The notes: generated by a model from the letters alone, not told the origin. DNA of 64,000 nucleotides from Meandrina meandrites (GCA_963693305.1 OY855908.1:25465493-25529492); one strand, 5' to 3'; counted from the stretch's first letter, positions 10,406 through 23,053 are shown. Made by a program: numbers and translations.

Positions 10406-12655
10406 GTAATTATTATAGCTGCGACATTGATAGCCTTGGCTACTATAGAAGAAGAAATACCAAAATTTGTAGCGATATAACCAACATGGTGAGTTTTCAA
10501 AGCAATAAACCATTTAAAAAGGTAATTAGTGACATCATGACAAAGAAACAACAAAGAAATATTTTTTTCGAAAAAGCCATCTATTACTTGAGAGAGGCTT
10601 CCAAAACATTTTGCTGGAGCCTGGATCATTGCCACTAAAAAACTGAGGGCAGCCGGCCAATGAATGATGCTATGTTTCAGTTTCATTCAATGACTGAGAA
10701 ATCGAGTAAAGAAAAACTAAAAAATACTGAGACAAATGCATTCTATGTTGATCTTGGTAGAATTTTTTTTCCAGTTTTCCCACTTTCACATTGGCAGCTG
10801 GGAGAAAACGCTCGCAAAAAAACAGTGCTCACGTAAGTATGCTTTCATGAACAAAATAAGCACTTATTAGCAGAGTGGGAGGACCGGCCCGTACAAGTGT
10901 TTTCGAAATGCTCCCCATTCATTCCACGTTTTACCCACAGACACCCCAATAGATAAGCATTTGTGATAAAAGAACTGCTGTTTTAAAATGATCATTAAAA
11001 CATGCTAACAGTGCTAAATTTTTCCATGCCCAATTTAGAAAAATTGATCCGAGATAAATGAATATATATATCTCACAGGATTTTTAAGAACATGGCTACA
11101 GCAATTTCACCTGTTACTGATAGTTTTGATACTAGCCCTGAATAGAGAGCTTTCGAAAAAGCACAATTGTAGCTCAGATGAATATAAAAGCCTCTTCTTT
11201 ATGCCCTTTGGGGACAAAAGCACTAACTTCACAGTATTTTCATCGAATCATGAATTGTACTATTTTATTAAGAATGTTTACAACATGAAATGTGAGTCTA
11301 AATTGACACTTAGATAAACGTGGAGAAACATTCGGCCAAGAGCTTATTTGTAGCGTTCTAAGGGCATTGACTTCTCAAATAAACTGAACTGTAGCGTCCT
11401 ACATCGACTTTTGATTCAATTGATTTAAACCAAGCAATATATCAGATATATCTGAGTAAGCACTGGCATGTGGTGTTTAAGTCAATTATCGACTCATTGT
11501 TGACCGGAAAACCACGCGATCGCATTCCTCCCCTATATTAAATCAATTGCAAAGAGAACTCTGACAGTTTGCTAAACGGAGAACACCTAAAATTCAAAAT
11601 AGAAGAAAAAGATCTACTCACATAATCGCTGGAAGTGATTTCGTTACCACCGATTAGAAATGTGCCGTAACTACTGCTTCCGAGCTCTAATTCATGTGCC
11701 TAGATCCTTTTGCCGTCCAAAAGAGGCACAACATCATATGTCCAACCGCTTCGAGTCTTAATGTCGACCCGCCTAAGTCTGAAGTAGGATAACAGACGAC
11801 GGAAACTTGCAAATCGTTGGACATTCACCTTCACTAGAGGTGAAAGTCAATGATGTCTTCAGGCAAACCTCCTTTGGACAGCAGTTATAGAAAGCTAACT
11901 CGATCAGCTGACTTATCCGAGTTCGTCCGCAACTAAAATTCAAACGTATGTACACAGTGCATCAAAGACTTGGGCCTGACTCTCCCCCCACGCAAGTGTA
12001 TCCGGGATGCGAGGGGGGAGGGGGTGAAAGATTGAGGAAAAAGACATTATATCCACAAAGAACTTGTATACTTTTCATGCTAGGCACGCTAGACAAGCCG
12101 AGATTTTTTTTTAAGCCGAACTACATAAATGAAGTGATATTTTCTGCAGCCTGGTTCTTACAAATCCGATCGGATATATATTTATATAAAAAGACAGTTT
12201 TAATTCATTGATCAAGGTTAAAAGTAACTAAAAATAGTCTCATACCGTCTGTTATGTGAGAGAAAAACCTGTATGCTTGATCAAAACGGCCCAATCAAAA
12301 CACGGCACCGTGAGGAATAGGAGGGACGGTATCACATTAACTCTTACCGCCGGCAATAACCGTAAATTTTCAAAGTACCTTAATAATTTGTAATGTAAGT
12401 TACTCCTTTAGATATTGTACATGATTAATTAAAATAAAAAATAGACGAATTATCAACCATCTTAAGGACTGGGGTGATGTGCACGCGCGCACGTGTGTGT
12501 GGCAGCGGGAAGCTTTCGTCCAAGGCCAACTCCCTGCGAGGTGGCTGTTAGTTCAGCGCCAGAAATCGCTGAAGATTTCAGTGATATACATTGTGATCAA
12601 TTGAAAATATATTAGTTGCCACCTCTCTTTTTTGCCAATAGAATCCATGTTACAG
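10406..12655 (+). other. Intron a of the host ZU5-UPA gene
   Basis: I see no mobile element with clear ends here. The short ORFs at 11126, 11773 and 11948 lack motifs. A short alternating purine-pyrimidine stretch (GTGCACGCGCGCACGTGTGTGTG) lies near 12480. Confidence 0.4.
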
Positions 12656-12979
12656 AAGAAGGTTGCACATGGATTTGCAAGGAAGCTGGTTTTTGTATAA
12701 CATTTTTTTCAAAAGCGGTGACAGTCTCCAAAGAAGTCAAATGTTCATTGTGGAGTTCTAGTGCTGTCTCGCCAACTCTCGAAAAAGATAGCACTTTGGT
12801 CAGCAACGTAATAGAGCTCACATGCGAAGACTCAGCTGGTATAAACTATGATAAAGTTACTGTGGCCTTGTCTCACAGTGTAACTGATTTGAGAGGCCGC
12901 GAGTTGGTGATGAAGGAATCGATTCACCCAGAGAACGAGACTTGGAAGGATTTAGACACAACCTTTTGGGAGCCATCCG
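12656..12979 (+). CDS. Host ZU5-UPA gene, exon b: first ZU5-like domain
   Basis: The acceptor is either GTTACAG at 12655 (phase-compatible with the upstream exon) or CCAATAG at about 12631; the donor is CCG|GTATGC at 12979. The 108 codons have the ZU5 pattern: a start around EEGCTWICKEAGFCITFFSK, a middle VKCSLWSS, the typical loop STLVSNVIELT, then NYDKVTVALSHSV and ETWKDLDTTF. ZU5 is a beta-sandwich found in ankyrins, ZO-1, UNC5 and PIDD, used for intramolecular packing with UPA and death domains. The exon leaves with one base (G), which completes a GAT codon with exon c. The family call is by pattern, without a profile search. Confidence 0.75.
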
Positions 12980-13419
12980 GTATGCAGCTACTGTTCATTA
13001 GATTAATTAACAAATAGAATGGTCTTAAACGTGCTTTGCTCTAAAATCTTAATTTAACTGAAGCACGTTTTTATCATTTTGAAAAGTTAGGGTTGTAAAA
13101 GTTGTAGCAACAAAATCACAACATGTGCACACGCAAAAATGTGTAGCGGGGCCATTCCCCAAGGTAATGTCCCAGGTAATAGCTCACTGAGTGACAGCCT
13201 GGCCCGAAAGTGTCTGCTCGAGCGATTGTGGGATTATTTGGGGATAAAAAACGAAGAATGTGATTGTGATTTCAGGGTTAGATGCCAAACCAGATGTTCT
13301 TTTCCTTGCAGCTTTGTTGTTGTGGCGCAATTGGGTTTGCGCCAGATACTTGCCAATTCAATTGAAATTTGCTCTAGCAACTTGTCAGGTTTCTTTCGAG
13401 TTTTAAAAGTTCCGGCTTC
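12980..13419 (+). other. Intron b, proximal part
   Basis: An open frame at 13139-13462 (SLSDSLARKCLLERLWDYLG) looks faintly protein-like but has no motif I know and runs into the LINE tail. Otherwise I see nothing. Confidence 0.3.
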
Positions 13420-13858
13420 TTCTTCTTCTTCTTCCTGGGTGACTCACCTCCTTCAATTCTGAAGATTCTCGTGAGCGTATAACTAAAATTAAGGTAAGGC
13501 TTAAATGCTATGATAAGACTAAGTAGAAATAATAATACTAATAATAAAGTCAAAGTTAACATCGTTTGGTTTGGCCTTGGTCAGACGGCAGGCTTTTCTT
13601 GAAGGCCGTCAGGTTTGGTGCATTTACTGTTTCATTGGCCAGGCTGTTCCACTCTCGTATCGTTCTTGGGAAAAACGAGTACATGTGGTAGTCCGTCTTT
13701 GAGCGGGGAATTTTGTACGCATTTGAATTTACGTGCCGTGATCTCCTTTGAAGTGGCGTCATGAACTCTTGAGCGTCCATGGCAATCAAGCCTTTATGAA
13801 TTTTATACATCATGCAGAGTCTAAACTGAGCTAATACCACTCTATATGTCAAAGGGGG
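13420..13858 (-). pseudogene. CR1/L2-type LINE, 3' end fragment
   Basis: On the minus strand, 13852-13556 encodes the characteristic C-terminal tail of CR1/L2/Rex-like ORF2 proteins: LCMMYKIHKGLIAMDAQEFM, then RSRHVNSNAYKIPRSKTDYH, then SFFPRTIREWNSL and a final AFKKSL. A roughly 110-base 3' UTR follows and ends in a (GAA)n tract at 13421-13440, as expected for this clade, which often terminates in a microsatellite. Reverse transcriptase and endonuclease domains are absent, so this is a heavily 5'-truncated dead copy in the host intron, antisense to the host gene. Confidence 0.75.
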
Positions 13859-14712
13859 GTTGGAAGGGGGAAAATAATTGCTCTTGTGTGGTTGACTTTA
13901 GTGACGGGCTGTGAGAAGTAAGAAGAGTATTGTGACGTCATTTGATGAGCACGTGTCAAAATGGGTCTTGCGCAACCTGTCCGTCAACCCCCGAGGCGAT
14001 AACCCTTTGATCTTCACCTGTCAATCATTTTGATTGATGACGTCATTTGACGAGTACCTGTCAAAATGGCTCTATATGAGCGGATACCACTACTCACATC
14101 GCCAAACTGGGAACCAGCAAGCTGCAAGCTGCGGCTTTCGTTTGAAATTTAGAAGCGTACTTTGATGGCAGCTCAACCTGTCGCTAATAAAATAATCGGC
14201 CTAAGTCAATTATTTGCTCCATCTTTGACTGGCATTATTCAGTCTTAGGTCATCCCACTGATAAAATTTTGCCTATTCCATCGCCTAACAGAGCCAATTT
14301 TTTGACCAAAAGCAAAAAAAGAGAGTTTAATCCTTTTTTTTCGGATTATTGCCAAACTGAATATTTATTTTTTTGTCGGCAGTTCGCTAGCTTGTTCGTT
14401 GACTTCTCTAGACTTGAGATATTAATCCAAAAAATCAACATCGCATTCAGCGTTCCTCTCTGAGATCCGTCCCGCGAGTATTTGTTTTCCCCTTAAGTAA
14501 TTCCATTAACGCCTGCGAGTATACTCTTTCAAGCTACGTCCCTGCTACCATCCCTTTTGTGTGAACCGCACATTATTATTATGCTGCTACATGTCGCTGC
14601 GACATGTCCCTGCGTGTTTAGGTACCTTAACAGCCAGAGCCTTCTGACAGTTTAGAATACAATGAAAAGATGGCAAGACCGAGAAGTGTAATCATTGTAT
14701 AAACCGAGTTTT
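13859..14712. other. Unassigned intronic sequence
   Basis: A motif GACGTCATTTGA(T/C)GAG(C/T)ACGTGTCAAAATGG-like is present twice (about 13935 and 14038), suggesting a small local duplication. No gene is recognised. Confidence 0.35.
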
Positions 14713-15910
14713 GGTTTATTACAAGAAATTGGTTATTATAAATACAATATTTCGCCTCTATTTCAGAGTCATAGTCAATTTTCCTGAGAGAGTTCGTCGT
14801 TCCGTTCTTAACCGTCTTAGGAAAAACACCAACAATCCTAAACGAATGGACAAACTCGTGGAAGAAAATGGTGCCAAAACAATCTGGCTTAAATTACCTT
14901 ACGCTGGCACAGCTGGCGAAGAACTAGTTAACAAAGTGTCAAGCAACTTAATAGATTACTTGTTAAAAAGGTTAAGTTTATAATACGTTATGATACCACC
15001 AAAATTTCACATTTCTGTTCCAACAAGGACCCAGTTCCTACACTGCAGAAATCTAGCGTTATTTATAAACTTTTTTGTCTTGGCTGTTCTCAACAATAAA
15101 TAGGCAAAACAGATCGCTTTTTGGCCTTCAGGCTCCATGAGCACGCCACAAGACCTGAAAAACCTATGTATCACCATCTTGCTAATTGCAACGGCTTTAT
15201 TGAATTGGTCAGTTTTCATGGACTACCTGATTGTATTAATGATCATCCAACTCCCTGTGTTAGTTTTAAAGACCATATTCTTAAAGCAGTTTATAACAAC
15301 TTCGAGATAATTGATTTTATAATCCATCAAATATTTTTCGCGCGCGCGATTGGTCTAAACACGTCACGTGATGCAGCCAAAACTGGGGAATATCAGGTGA
15401 TATTCCCTAGTTTTTGAACTTTGCGATTTACGTTCGCACGTTTAGTTTTCATCCCAATTAAATTGTTAAAATGAACATAACTAAACATTTTGAATAGACT
15501 AACAATATTTTGAGCGCCAACAGAATTACTTCGATGTTTAAAAGCTTTGAGAAAAGGTCTCCCAAAATGCGGCCTTTGTGAAAAAATATTTGAAGGATAA
15601 TAAACACAATAGCCTTCATCTGGCTTCAAAAATATGCACGGATAATTGCCTTGGACATTATCTGTTCCTCGAACCTCACAGTTTTCCTCGAGCTGCGCTC
15701 TCGGAAAACTGTTCGTTTCTCGGAACAAATTATGTCCGCGGACAAATATCCGTGCATATTTTCGCGCCAAATGGAGGCTATTGTTTATATAATTTTAATT
15801 GGTCACAATTAGCTTTCCTGGAAGCCTTTCATATAAAGAATCTTAAGCCTAGCATTATCTCTGATTACCAATATTTCCATACTTTATTACGTAACATCAA
15901 CACGCCCTAG
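14713..15910 (+). pseudogene. Penelope-like element, GIY-YIG endonuclease relic
   Basis: Frames on the plus strand spell parts of a Penelope-like C-terminus: ENGAKTIWLKLPYAG near 14865, then frameshifted SSVIYKLFCLGCSQQ and IGKTDR at about 15045-15115, then ARPEKPMYHHLANCNG-like residues and DHILKAVYNNFEII to about 15318. The end of the domain (FLEAFHIKNLKPSI) appears only after an insertion, at about 15805-15860, with a stop near 15907. GIY-YIG nicks target DNA to prime retrotransposition. A 60-base segment at 14715-14777 is repeated in inverse orientation at 15950-16012, so the copy has inverted terminal pieces. Stops and the insertion make it inactive. Confidence 0.65.
15325..15792. mobile_element. 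Fold-back MITE inserted in the Penelope-like endonuclease
   Basis: It interrupts the endonuclease reading frame. Its core (15597-15790) is a strong inverted repeat: AATAGCCTTCATCTGGC and ATATGCACGGATAATTG pair with the region CAAATATCCGTGCATAT...GGAGGCTATTG. A further pairing joins ATCCATCAAATATTTTTCGC (about 15330) with AAAAAATATTTGAAGGAT (about 15580). It may be two nested small elements. A GCGCGCGCG run lies at the left side. Confidence 0.6.
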
Positions 15911-16012
15911 ATATTTAAGTTCCTCTTGTAAAATTAACATCACAAGACTATGACTCTGAAATAGAGGCGAAATATTTTATTTATAATATCCAATTTCTTG
16001 TTATAAACTAAA

Positions 16013-16733
16013 TGAATGACGAATGTTGAATGACGTAAAAGTGCGGAACAACAAGATTTGGCACCCGATACAATATGCGGACCATTCTGGAAACGTTATA
16101 TTTCGTTTAATTAATCATAAGAAGAAAGGAAGTTGTATACACTTTAATAACTTAACAATCTTTTTAACTTTCATTTTATCATGTGTAGTACTCTAAAATA
16201 TATTGAAACTAGAGTGCCTAGCTGCCATTTTCTTAATGTAGCTAACTACAGTTTTGAGTCTCTTGTTAAATGTTCAGAGGTGATTTTTCTTTCTCCGATT
16301 ACTGACTGTCACAGCCTTTAACCATCGAATTAAACGGTACTAACGACAATTAGACAATACTAACGCTAACAAACCACCAAAACGAACGTCCGACTGACTA
16401 AAAGAGGATTAGGCACTAGTGTCAATAGTGCTTTTCTCAAAATTTGACCATATGACCCTTCCCCCAAACGTTTTGAAATTGAAAATTGGCTATGATTAGT
16501 TGCTTTTTGTGGGGTGCTGGCTAGGTGATGCTTGGGATGGGGGCGAAATAAGGGGATGAAATATGGGTAAAGGCTCAATTGAAGAAGTCTGGCACTGATC
16601 GATTCAAATGATGCCGTAGCACAAACCACACATTTGTGCGGTTGAATTGTATTACGGCAGCGTAGGAAAATATAAAGATAAACTTGGAGAGTTATTTAAT
16701 ATTACTTTTCTTTCTGATATCGGTTTATTGCAG
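16013..16733 (+). other. Intron b, distal part
   Basis: Non-coding, AT-rich, ending in the pyrimidine-rich tract and CAG acceptor for exon c. No element with clear boundaries was seen. Confidence 0.4.
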
Positions 16734-16966
16734 ATCCTCTTGATCCTCTTGGTGAAAATTCTGAATGGCCAAGTGAAACACAATTTGTCCAGGCTAAAAT
16801 AACCGGTTTTTCTTTGTATGCTGTGATCTGTCGTCTCAAGTCCTACCCATTTTCAAGAGATGTTTCGGCGAAAAGTTCTAAATTTATTTGCCAAGTGCCA
16901 GAGTATGATGTGAGCGTGGCAATTCCTAGCAGGTCATTGTCTTCAGACTTGCCATTGGCAATGAAG
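16734..16966 (+). CDS. Host ZU5-UPA gene, exon c: end of first ZU5, start of second
   Basis: The acceptor TTTATTGCAG and donor AAG|GTAACA frame 233 bases, entering with two codon bases and ending in phase 0. The protein begins DPLDPLGENSEWPSETQF and runs into FSLYAVICRLKSYPFS, the usual hinge where a ZU5 module ends in an aromatic FS-x-Y/F-x-V strand. It then opens a second module with KFICQVPEYDVSVAIPSRSL, resembling the ZU5 start (glycine-poor here). In PIDD1 this hinge carries an autoprocessing HFS motif. Here the equivalent is GFS, lacking the His, so PIDD-style self-cleavage is not expected. Confidence 0.75.
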
Positions 16967-17854
16967 GTAACATAACCGGCCAAGAAACGGTTCCTACAAA
17001 ATAACCATTTTTAGGACCTCTAAACCTAAAATTTCAGTCATATGGTTATTTTAAAGTTTTGTAATTAACTGGTTTCAGCAAGAGCAATGGCAATACTTCA
17101 ACTTTGGTGTGCAGGTTGCTTAAAACAGTGACGTAACTAAAAATAACCTTAAAATACTGGATTTAATGCAGTCTTGAAAACAGAACGACGCGAAGCAATA
17201 AAACATCCAAACGAAACCAAATTACCTGGCCGCTGTGGCGACGTTGAACGAGGCGAAAAGTGAAACGCATTTCCTTTTTCACTCTATCTACATCACTACA
17301 TCAGCTCTTGTCGCTTAGTTGTGTTTATCGTCTTGAAGGTTCCATTTGGAACATTTCGTTTCCGTTTCGTTTTCAGGACAACAACAACCATTTTATTTTG
17401 CCAAATTAAATTGAGAAAAAATTACAGCAGAATATAAATTAACTAAAATAGGCAAAAAAACTACCCAGAAAAGAAATAAACTAAACGAGCTGAGTAGTTA
17501 CAAAAAAGGAATTTAATTGCTTGACGAGGTTGTACATAAAAGAAGACAAAAATAAACTAAGCCAAGTAATGAATAATTAAGTACTACGCAAAAAAAAAAA
17601 GAAAAAAAAAGAAGAAAAGATGGAAAAGACAGTACCAGTTAATGTTTGAATTAAAACATATAAGTTTAATACAAGCGAAAAGGAAGTTAAAATACTAAGC
17701 CAGCATTAACCATAAGTACTTAGATAACGCTTTTTCATAGTCTGCTTAAATGTATTTAAACTATAAGGCAAGTTTCTGTTCTTTGGCATTTTATCAGAGT
17801 AAATTAAGTTAAATAATAAAATGACAAATAAGTCTCAATTCTGTTCTCATACAG
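16967..17854 (+). other. Intron c
   Basis: It includes an A-rich, pyrimidine-poor tract around 17400-17680 with (A)n/(G)A runs. No coding or mobile feature with clear ends is visible. Confidence 0.4.
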
Positions 17855-18141
17855 GTGGAACAGGTTACAAATGATGATTTTGAAGAAAAAAGAGTTTTTG
17901 TTGGCACCATCCTTCATATGTCGCATTCTGTGGAAGATGAACTAAAAGAGCCTGCCTCAATTAGGCTACCCATTGCCTTGCAACAAGACCAGAACGAATT
18001 GCCAAATCTACCTTCAAGTCATATAAGAGTCTTTCACCGTACGGGCAGATCACAAGAATGGGTTGAAATTACGGGGCAATTAAAACCGCCAGTAAAACTG
18101 AAGAATGGGTTTGTGACATTCCAAGTCAATAACATCTCAAC
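17855..18141 (+). CDS. Host ZU5-UPA gene, exon d: second ZU5-like domain
   Basis: The acceptor CTCATACAG and a strong donor AAC|GTAAGT enclose 287 bases, phase 0 to phase 2. The 95 residues contain the ZU5 core VGTILHMSHS, then EPASIRLPIALQQ, a loop, HIRVFHRTGRSQEWVEI and the closing strand GFVTFQVNNIS. The layout closely follows the strand order of ZU5 domains in PIDD, UNC5 and ankyrin. The trailing AC joins the G of the next exon to make Thr, so the ZU5 closing strand passes directly into FGVLA of the UPA-like exon 20.6 kb downstream. Confidence 0.8.
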
Positions 18142-20423
18142 GTAAGTACATGGTGTTTCATTTACTGACATGTAAAATATTGAAATGGCATCTATTCAGT
18201 TAGGTAGAACTGTATTCACTCAAATAGGTGGCATCAAGTTGATTCTCTTGTTTGATTAAGTTTCACAAACGCGAGAAACTAGAGTTTGGCATGGCATGCG
18301 CAAACCTCACTTAGAACTTCCTACTTGTTTTGCATTTTCCTTCGTTTGACTGCATAGCATGGTTTGCGTATGCAAAAAAGGAGTAAAGGATTTAAAAAGG
18401 AGGACTTTTGAGGTTGCCGGTCGGTCGGCTGTAAACAAAAGGCCGTTGACAGATGGTTCGCAGACCTAACGCGACTCTCAGTTGGACGTTGAGGTTTATA
18501 AAGACCGATGACAGACCAATGTACTTTAGGCGCTTATGTTTTTCTTTTGATGGGTATGATAATTTGAAAATCGATTATGAAAATATTCTGTTTTTATTTT
18601 ATGTTTATTCAGGTGTATGTTGTTTCTGCCCCATAGAAAATCAATAGAATCGTCTGAAGTTTGCATGTGACGGTCAAAGCAAAATTGAAAGCGAAGTTTA
18701 TGTAATCGCTAGCTGACAGAAGATTCTCAGTGTCACGTTGTGCGCGACAAAGGTGAAATATTATGTAGCCGATTTGAAAATAAATTTGATGTAACGCTAA
18801 ATTTAACAACAATCAAAGAAGGCAAGATCAAACTTATCATGCTCATAGATATTGTTGACGGATTGCCATTCCCATGTAATCGATTTGCACCAAAAAGTCC
18901 TTTCACGTGCCATCGAGTTCACCACAAAATCAGACTTCACTGTTCAAAATTGCAATCATCGGCGAAAAAATACTGCAACAACATCAATATATTTTTAGCC
19001 GTACAAACGTTGTACAACTCAGAATACAAAAGGGGGTTGACAGATCGTTGAAAGACGTCACGCTACTCCCGTACAATCACAAATTATTGCGAAAGATCCT
19101 TTTTTCGACTATTTTGATTGTTTCAAGCGAAATAGAAAGATTAGTGAGGGTTTGTGGCACTCTCTGACCCACATTTTTGTAAACTCTCAAGGGACTGTTT
19201 TAATATGCCAAGGGAATACTTTTCGCTGTGGGCGATGAAAACATCACTGGATAGGAATGCGTCAGCACTTCTCGATCCCGAAGTGTTATTTTCACGCGTC
19301 GCTAGTCATTTAGCCTGTCTAGCCTTTTGCAAACTACAGGTAGGTATTTTTAAAAGCTGTTGCGAACCTTCATTGTCAGGAGATATTGGCCAATGCTATT
19401 TTCTATTGTTACAAGTCTATTGTTTCTCGTCTTCATTGAAATAAATATTTTTAGTTCATCACGCAATCTTCCTGGGTAACCAAATGAACAGGAAGATTGG
19501 CGCATCGCGGCACATATTTACAAACTGTTAGGATCTTTTTTTTGTATTCTGAGCACGGAGAATTCCTTTTCAAAGTTTAAAATGAAATGAAGAAACACAG
19601 ATCAATTTTTAACTGGATTTAAAATGGAAAATCATGGAGTACAATGTGCTAGAACCGTTCCGGTGAGAAATGTATCTTTTTTTACGCGGAGAAGAAGATC
19701 TTGTGACATATATGCATGTTTTTGACTACGATTCACGGACTTGATCACGACTTATTAATGAATTAATGGTCGACAGACGTCACGCGACTTCCGTAGTTTC
19801 GGGTCTTTTGGCGTGGAAATTGCCGAATCGCTTCTCTCTGGAAATTTATTGCTGCCAAACTTTCTCTTTCGAAATCAGCCATCACAATTTATAAGCATAA
19901 TAAAATCGGTTTCATCTTCTAATGTTGTACACAATAAGCGCTTAATAAAATTTATTTTTTGTTCAGGTTCTCTCTGTTTTACCTTTGTTGTCGTAAACTG
20001 ACAACCTAACTGACACGCTAATAAGCGCGATTTTACAGTATACTGTAAGTTGATAATTTGTGATTACCATTTACAACAGAGCTTGCAATTAGGTTCCTCT
20101 CACCCGGTCTCAACAACTAGTAAAAGACAAATGGTGCCGTAAATTGACACTAGTTCCCTAACTGTATATAACATAACAAATTAAATAAAAATCAAATTGA
20201 AAAGTGAAATTGCAAAGAATGAAAATAATCCGCACAGATTACCAAGCATCAAAAAATCATTTAAACTTCTATAAACTACATAAGGAACGACAGATTAAAA
20301 AATAGCCCTCTGTGAGGACATGTGGTTACGTTTGGACTACGTGGCGGTCAGCAGTTACACCAATAAAAGTAAGCACCTTGCATATTTTAAAAGTAGAAAT
20401 TGACCCGAAATCATCACCTGTAG
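18142..20423 (+). other. Large intron d, first part: unassigned
   Basis: A phrase resembling TTGACAGA(T)CGT(CACG) recurs near 18446, 19035 and 19770, followed each time by GCGACT/GCTACT-like bases, hinting at an old dispersed repeat. Several short ORFs here have no recognisable motif. Confidence 0.35.
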
Positions 20424-20495
20424 TAGGTAGTCTCATGGTTAGTATTTTCGTTCCTGACACATTGGATCCGGGTTCGACTCCCCCACGGCGCATTA
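20424..20495 (+). repeat. tRNA-like SINE head
   Basis: GTAGTCTCATGGTTAGTA resembles a pol III A box (D arm). GGTTCGACTCC at 20471-20481 is a perfect B-box/T-arm consensus. The acceptor and anticodon stems do not pair well and no CCA-ready end is evident, so this is a tRNA-derived SINE fragment rather than a tRNA gene. A T/C-rich run follows. Confidence 0.55.
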
Positions 20496-22617
20496 TTTGT
20501 TGAACATTTTCTTTTTTTTTCTTTTTTTTCGAGATGTCTAGTACATTCCCTGTATTTAGCTGCACGTCCAAGTCCTGAAAACTCCATTTGAAGTTCATAG
20601 TTTGGGTTAAATTTCATGCCGTGTGTCTTGAGAAAATCCTCCTTGACAAACGAACCGGAAACGAAGATTTTTAAGACATCAATGTCCACTCGTTTCTGCC
20701 GTTGAGTATTCTCCAGATTCATTTCCTTCAATTCTAGACTTCAAAAGATGTCTTGCAATCGTTAACGGAGAAAAAAACATTGCCTCGAAAGAGCCTACAA
20801 CAGACGCCATTTTCTTTGTTTGGTCAACCATGCGTGAGTATAGGGCATGGGAAAACGAGCCTGCAAATTGTCATATACGTTTTGACAACGTGGTAAAAAG
20901 AAAAAAAAAATTCCGTGTACTGCGTGGTACTTGTAAGACTAAAAAAAATAAAAACAAAGTTCTTACTAAATGAGTATTAAGTCCCTTTCGAAAAAAAAAT
21001 AATCTTCCATATGTTTTGGGCTCAGCACTTCTTCTTCTTCCACTAAAGAAGAGTTCTGACAACGTGACGGTCAGCAGTTATTCCCATGAAAAAACTTACG
21101 GACTTACTAACAGACCCTCTAGCATTGTACGGTTACTGACGTAACCACAAAAAACTAAGAAGGCAAAACAGTCGTGGGCTCATAGGGCTCTTTGATTTTA
21201 AAACAGTGAAAAGAGGCAGTCGTTGACAGTTTGCTCGATTACATACCTAAACTTTATTTGAAGAGACTTATCTGCAAAATAATAGCAACTATTCCAATTT
21301 CAAACGAACTAAAGGTATTTCACATCTACATCTTATTTATTTTTTTTGGCCGAGCTCACAAACACCATTTATCAAGAAAGAGGGTCTCAATGAGGCTTAC
21401 CCTGACGTCGTTAAACGGCCTAAACTTTAACCGTCGACCGTCAAAAAAGGTCAATTTCAGTTAACCGTTACTCGCCAAAAAGGCGGTTTTTTAGCCGTCA
21501 AAACAGTTTCAAGGTCTTTTCAAATCATGCGATTTCAGCTGCTCATCTCGAAATTTGGCTCTAAGTGAATCGTTTAAGTTTTCATGCTCCCAAAAGTATT
21601 TTCCGGTATTAAACTAATTAATAAACTTAACTTTAACTCATGGGAGAAAGTGTTGCGTATCTCGCTATGTCCGTTGAAACATCACTTGCAAACGGCTGAT
21701 CTTTCCTCCAGAATTTAGGTAACTTCTCAGCGACCCACATAGCCAATGAATAGAAAATGCTATCTTGCCAAATCACCAGATGGCGTTGTTGTCGTAAAAC
21801 ATTTCAAGGCCTCTGCCAGTTCGATGGCTGTCATGCGAAGGCATAATACGTTCACGTAGTTAAGCACAAAAAATCCTCTAAAAGCGAAAAGCGTAAAAGC
21901 CCCAAAATAAATTTCTTAACAAACTTCAGAAGGATGGCCATGAAAACAGAAAACGATTTTCCGACGAAATTTAAATAATTTACCTGACGCTTTCAAGAGA
22001 TCTCGCTCCGTCGCGCTCATGCGAAGACCCATTTTCCTGGATCGATGTCATCCCCATTTCTCTTCCGAAAATTTGGTACGCAAAAAGTACACACACTGAC
22101 TTTACCTCTGGTAGGATATCAAACAGAATGGAATGCTGCAGTGTATGAACTCCGAGTATGTGGATAATGGGTGACACGTTACTTTCGTAACTCACGATAC
22201 CTGGGTAATGGTTGCAACACCAGTCGTTCAAGCTCTTGTATGGATAACCAATGAAAACAAAAACCGTGACCTGTCTGGTTTAAAAATCCTTGCTTCCTCA
22301 AAAGGAAACCCTACAAATGGAATACAAATGGTGTGCACTACCGCGTCATTCACGAGCGTTTAAGCCTAGAACAAAAGAACATAAAAGAGTTGTCTCAGTC
22401 GTCTGGGAGCGTGGCATTCTATTTGCGAACCGAATTCTATGGACGAACACATGCACATTCAATTCTAGACATGTACAAAATCTTGGTCAATCCCTTGTGG
22501 GTTTTTGACTTCGTAAAAATACCTCATTCACGTGTGGCCGCCGTTTTTTATCATTGCTGAAGAAACGAAACGGAAAAGTCCCAATGTCTTACAATTTTAG
22601 TCAGTGACAACAAAGTT
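20496..22617 (+). other. Large intron d, second part: unassigned
   Basis: A plus-strand open frame at 22333-22557 (HERLSLEQKNIKELSQSSGS, then VAFYLRTEFYGRTHAHSILD) reads somewhat protein-like, and a minus-strand exon-like frame lies at 21980-22231. I cannot name either. No mobile element with clear boundaries was found. Confidence 0.3.
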
Positions 22618-23053
22618 TTTAACGAGAAATAAAATGCAAACAGCGGCAACAAACATAACACATGAACTACGCATGGTTTGAAAAATAATCTAAAACTTAC
22701 TTGACGTTTCGCATGCTACAGCACATATCTTCAGAAGTGACGGTTACAAAAAAAAACGAAAGATTTAAATCCTAAAAATACAAAGCGAGGTACTGGTAAC
22801 TAATTAAACAGTAATGAAAGGTGAGAGGTGAGAGCTAATAAAGCCACAGCTTTTCACTGCCAACTTTGTCATTAAGGGTGGGTTTTAAGTCCCGTATAAA
22901 CAGTGTTTCTTTTATTTTACAATGGAAATCACATTTTCCACTGGCTAAGACCTCGAAATGGTCCCATTTGATGTTGTGGCCGGTGGAGATTGCGTGATCA
23001 GCAACAGCAGAGGCGTGACCCACTTGCGTAAGGGATTTAAAATGCTCAACCTT
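22618..23053 (-). repeat. Penelope-like element: left inverted terminal arm
   Basis: This 0.43-kb arm is a near-identical reverse complement of 30498-30931. It holds the last part of the GIY-YIG coding region plus the 3' UTR. The pair gives the element a fold-back structure, as known for Penelope-like pseudo-LTRs, which can be inverted. The minus strand contains CTGAAGA (22734-22728), a stem-loop and GAAA (22710-22707), matching the conserved strands of a hammerhead ribozyme core. Confidence 0.8.

Noticed and set aside
10406..10487. Extension of exon a to the stronger-looking donor ATG|GTGAGT
   Set aside because: Its phase 0 end does not fit the ZU5 exon at either candidate acceptor, while the ACAG|GTAATT donor does.
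15945..15975. Second hammerhead core after the Penelope relic
   Set aside because: CTGAAAT with GCGAAAT only loosely resembles the core; the CUGANGA strand is not conserved.
21980..22231. 83-residue minus-strand exon-like frame
   Set aside because: It ends at a plausible donor (GTCAG|GTAAAT) but its upstream border is weak, no homology is recognised and no partner exon is found.
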